Source of the DNA: Candidatus Omnitrophota bacterium
GTDB lineage: Bacteria; Omnitrophota; Gorgyraeia; 2-02-FULL-51-18
DNA length: 64,000 nucleotides
Assembly: GCA_022072175.1 (NCBI GenBank)
Contig: JAJVIE010000013.1
Span: 1-64,000, forward strand
Direction of reading: 5' to 3'
Part shown: piece by piece, positions 62,470-64,000 of the stretch
Numbering within the stretch: the first letter of the stretch is position 1
Layout: each line of letters opens with the position of its first letter
Translations under genes and position numbers: made by a program
The notes under the pieces: model-generated
Told to the model about the DNA's origin: nothing
The model's database searches: none
What the model saw: only the letters and a program-made list of their open reading frames with translations

Positions 62470-64000
62470 TGTACCCCCGCCGGCGGCTGGGTCGGAAGCC
62501 AGAACGAAAAGGTCGATCCTGTGCCGTACGTGGACTCGACACCCACGCGGCCGCCGTGCAACTCCACGATCTTCTTGGAGATCGCAAGGCCCAGACCGGT
62601 GCCGGTCGCGCGGTGCGATTCGAGCCGTCCGATCTGAGCGAAGCTCTGGAAGATCCTCGGGATATCCTCCAGGTGCAGACCGATACCGGTGTCCTCCACC
62701 GAGACCGTCACGCAGCCCTGCTCGAACCGCGTGCGGATCGTGATCCGGCCCGTGTCCGTGAACTTGACCGCGTTGGCGACGTAGTTCATGAGCACCTGAG
62801 TGATCTTGTCCTTGTCCAGCATCACACGCGGCAGGTCACCGGACAGGTCCGTCACCAGCTCCAAGGACTTGGACTCCGCCAGGGCCACGAAGCTCGGCAG
62901 GGCCTCGCGGATCAGGTCGTTGAGGGACTGCTCGGACAGATGCAGCTCGTGACGCCCCGACTCGAGCTTCTGGAAGTCCAGCACGTCGTTGATCATGCGG
63001 GACAGACGGTCGACGTTGCGGTGGGCGGTCGTCAGACAACGCATCTGCATGTCGTTGAGCGTCCCCGTAGGTCCGTCGAGCACGATGGAGATGCCTTCCT
63101 TGATGACGGTCAGCGGCGTACGCAGTTCATGCGAGACGATCGAGATGAACTCGGACTTGGCCTTCATCGCCTCGAGGATCTTGTTCTCCGCGTACTCCGC
63201 CCGGCGACGCGCCTCCTCGGTGTCCTGAAGGATATTGAGGATGGTCGCTTTCTGTTCCTTGAGCAGCTCGGTCTGACGGGCCAGGTCCATGGCCAGCTGG
63301 TCCTTGGCATGGAACTGGTTCTCGAGCGTCGTCTTGGCCATGTGCAGCTCAGCGGTCCTCTCGTCCACGAGCCTGAGAACCTCCGTCGTCTGCCCGGTGA
63401 TGACCAGCAGGAACGAGCTCAGGATCGCCGTGAACAGGAACCCCGAGAACAGCATGAACCAGATCGCCCAGGTCCGATAGCGCACGAGGAACGCCCGTGC
63501 GGGCTCGATCTCCAGGTCCCATATCCGGTCAAGTACGTTGAGACGGCGCGTGTGACGCCAGGGGTTCGGAGGGTCCGCGGTGTCGGTGTTGGTGTAGATC
63601 GGTCGGCGCTCGCCCTCGGAGAGCACGTCGTAGACCCGGACGTTCATGAGGTGGCCGGCGGGGTCAAGGACCCTATCCATCATGGAACGGACCGTATAGA
63701 TGGACACCAGACAACCGCGGAAAGCCGCTCGACGCCCCTCGAGCGTGTCGATCCGGGCGCCTTTCATATAGACGGGAACCGCGATCAAGAGCATCGCGTT
63801 GGATTCGGTATCCTGGGCCAGCTTGGGTAGGACGCTCGCCGTCATACTGCCGGAGTCGCGGGCCTTGAGCAAATACTCGCGTCGCTGGGCGCTGTGCGCC
63901 AGATCGAGGCCGAGCGCCGCCTCGTTGCCTTGATAAGGTTGGACGTAGTAGATAGGCAGGTGAAAGTCCCTGGCTTGGGCCGGGACCAGCACCCCTTTCT
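62466..64000 (-). CDS. CHASE-domain sensor histidine kinase (5' end beyond window)
   Basis: At least 510 residues; the frame is open to position 64000. An extracytoplasmic CHASE1-type domain (YYVQPYQGNEAALGLDLAHSAQRREYLLKARDSGS, LIAVPVYMKG, FRGCLVSIY), a membrane helix (TWAIWFMLFSGFLFTAILSSFLLVITG), a long coiled coil, HisKA with FISIVSHELRTPLTVIKEG, and HATPase_c (MNYVANAVKFTD, SVEDTGIGL, GTGLGLAISKKIVELHGG). CHASE1 domains sense small periplasmic molecules. Intact where visible. Confidence 0.94.
   Translation of the reverse strand, partial: KGVLVPAQARDFHLPIYYVQPYQGNEAALGLDLAHSAQRREYLLKARDSGSMTASVLPKLAQDTESNAMLLIAVPVYMKGARIDTLEGRRAAFRGCLVSIYTVRSMMDRVLDPAGHLMNVRVYDVLSEGERRPIYTNTDTADPPNPWRHTRRLNVLDRIWDLEIEPARAFLVRYRTWAIWFMLFSGFLFTAILSSFLLVITGQTTEVLRLVDERTAELHMAKTTLENQFHAKDQLAMDLARQTELLKEQKATILNILQDTEEARRRAEYAENKILEAMKAKSEFISIVSHELRTPLTVIKEGISIVLDGPTGTLNDMQMRCLTTAHRNVDRLSRMINDVLDFQKLESGRHELHLSEQSLNDLIREALPSFVALAESKSLELVTDLSGDLPRVMLDKDKITQVLMNYVANAVKFTDTGRITIRTRFEQGCVTVSVEDTGIGLHLEDIPRIFQSFAQIGRLESHRATGTGLGLAISKKIVELHGGRVGVESTYGTGSTFSFWLPTQPPAGVQ

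Overview
The window looks like a chromosomal segment of a GC-rich Gram-negative bacterium. The evidence is a TonB-dependent receptor, a TamB-like protein, type IV pilin-like proteins, lipoproteins and many signal peptides. My best guess is an uncultured lineage such as Omnitrophota or another PVC or Elusimicrobia relative. That guess rests on the giant secreted open reading frame and the stand-alone SWIB protein. No rRNA or other phylogenetic marker is present to prove it. Genes are densely packed, mostly on the minus strand, with many 4-base ATGA or GTGA start-stop overlaps.

Positions 1-14521 (minus) are one giant open reading frame of at least 4,840 codons. It starts with a signal peptide and runs off the left edge. 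It is a mosaic: a TraB/ChaN-like N-terminal domain, HEAT-like repeats, a GT-B glucan synthase/phosphorylase-like domain, an internal Tat-signal-like segment followed by an alpha/alpha-barrel glycosidase-like domain, and several ~100-130 residue modules. The segments are separated by 16 copies of a five-residue motif, GARLA (14 exact), written with all six arginine codons. I consider this the most unusual system in the window: it looks like a segmented, possibly processed, polyprotein.

14.7-25 kb holds putrescine synthesis (TPR protein, N-carbamoylputrescine amidase, agmatine deiminase), a minor-pilin trio, HemW, SWIB, a small TauE/SafE protein, DUF2203, an unknown protein and a DEAD-box helicase. 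25-26.1 kb is a gene-free repeat island: a rearranged copy of an inverted-repeat element, 143-144 bp tandem repeats carrying tRNA 3'-end fragments, and tRNA-Val(UAC). 26.2-40.6 kb holds an ADP-forming acyl-CoA synthetase fused to a GNAT domain, a di-heme peroxidase, a glycoside hydrolase, an ECF sigma/anti-sigma unit, an SGNH hydrolase, FIST, BolA, CstA and a response regulator, YgfZ, a second copy of the inverted-repeat element (442 bp with 25 bp terminal inverted repeats), an apparently exported Memo-AMMECR1 fusion and a HIT protein.

40.6-64 kb holds a GPx-CBS-ferritin-histidine kinase-spermidine synthase-like run, a DMT transporter, a DUF1566 protein, a response regulator, a rhomboid-like protein with MgtE, beta-carbonic anhydrase with TerC, HtpX, an NhaR-like regulator, a TonB receptor/PepSY/small lipoprotein cluster, an OxyR-divergent peroxiredoxin-AhpD-Dps operon, a TamB-like protein, and a CHASE histidine kinase-response regulator-chalcone-isomerase-like operon. 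Themes are peroxide and iron handling, polyamine synthesis and envelope functions. At many monocistronic or first genes a TAnnnT box lies exactly 6-8 nt before the start codon, which predicts leaderless transcripts.
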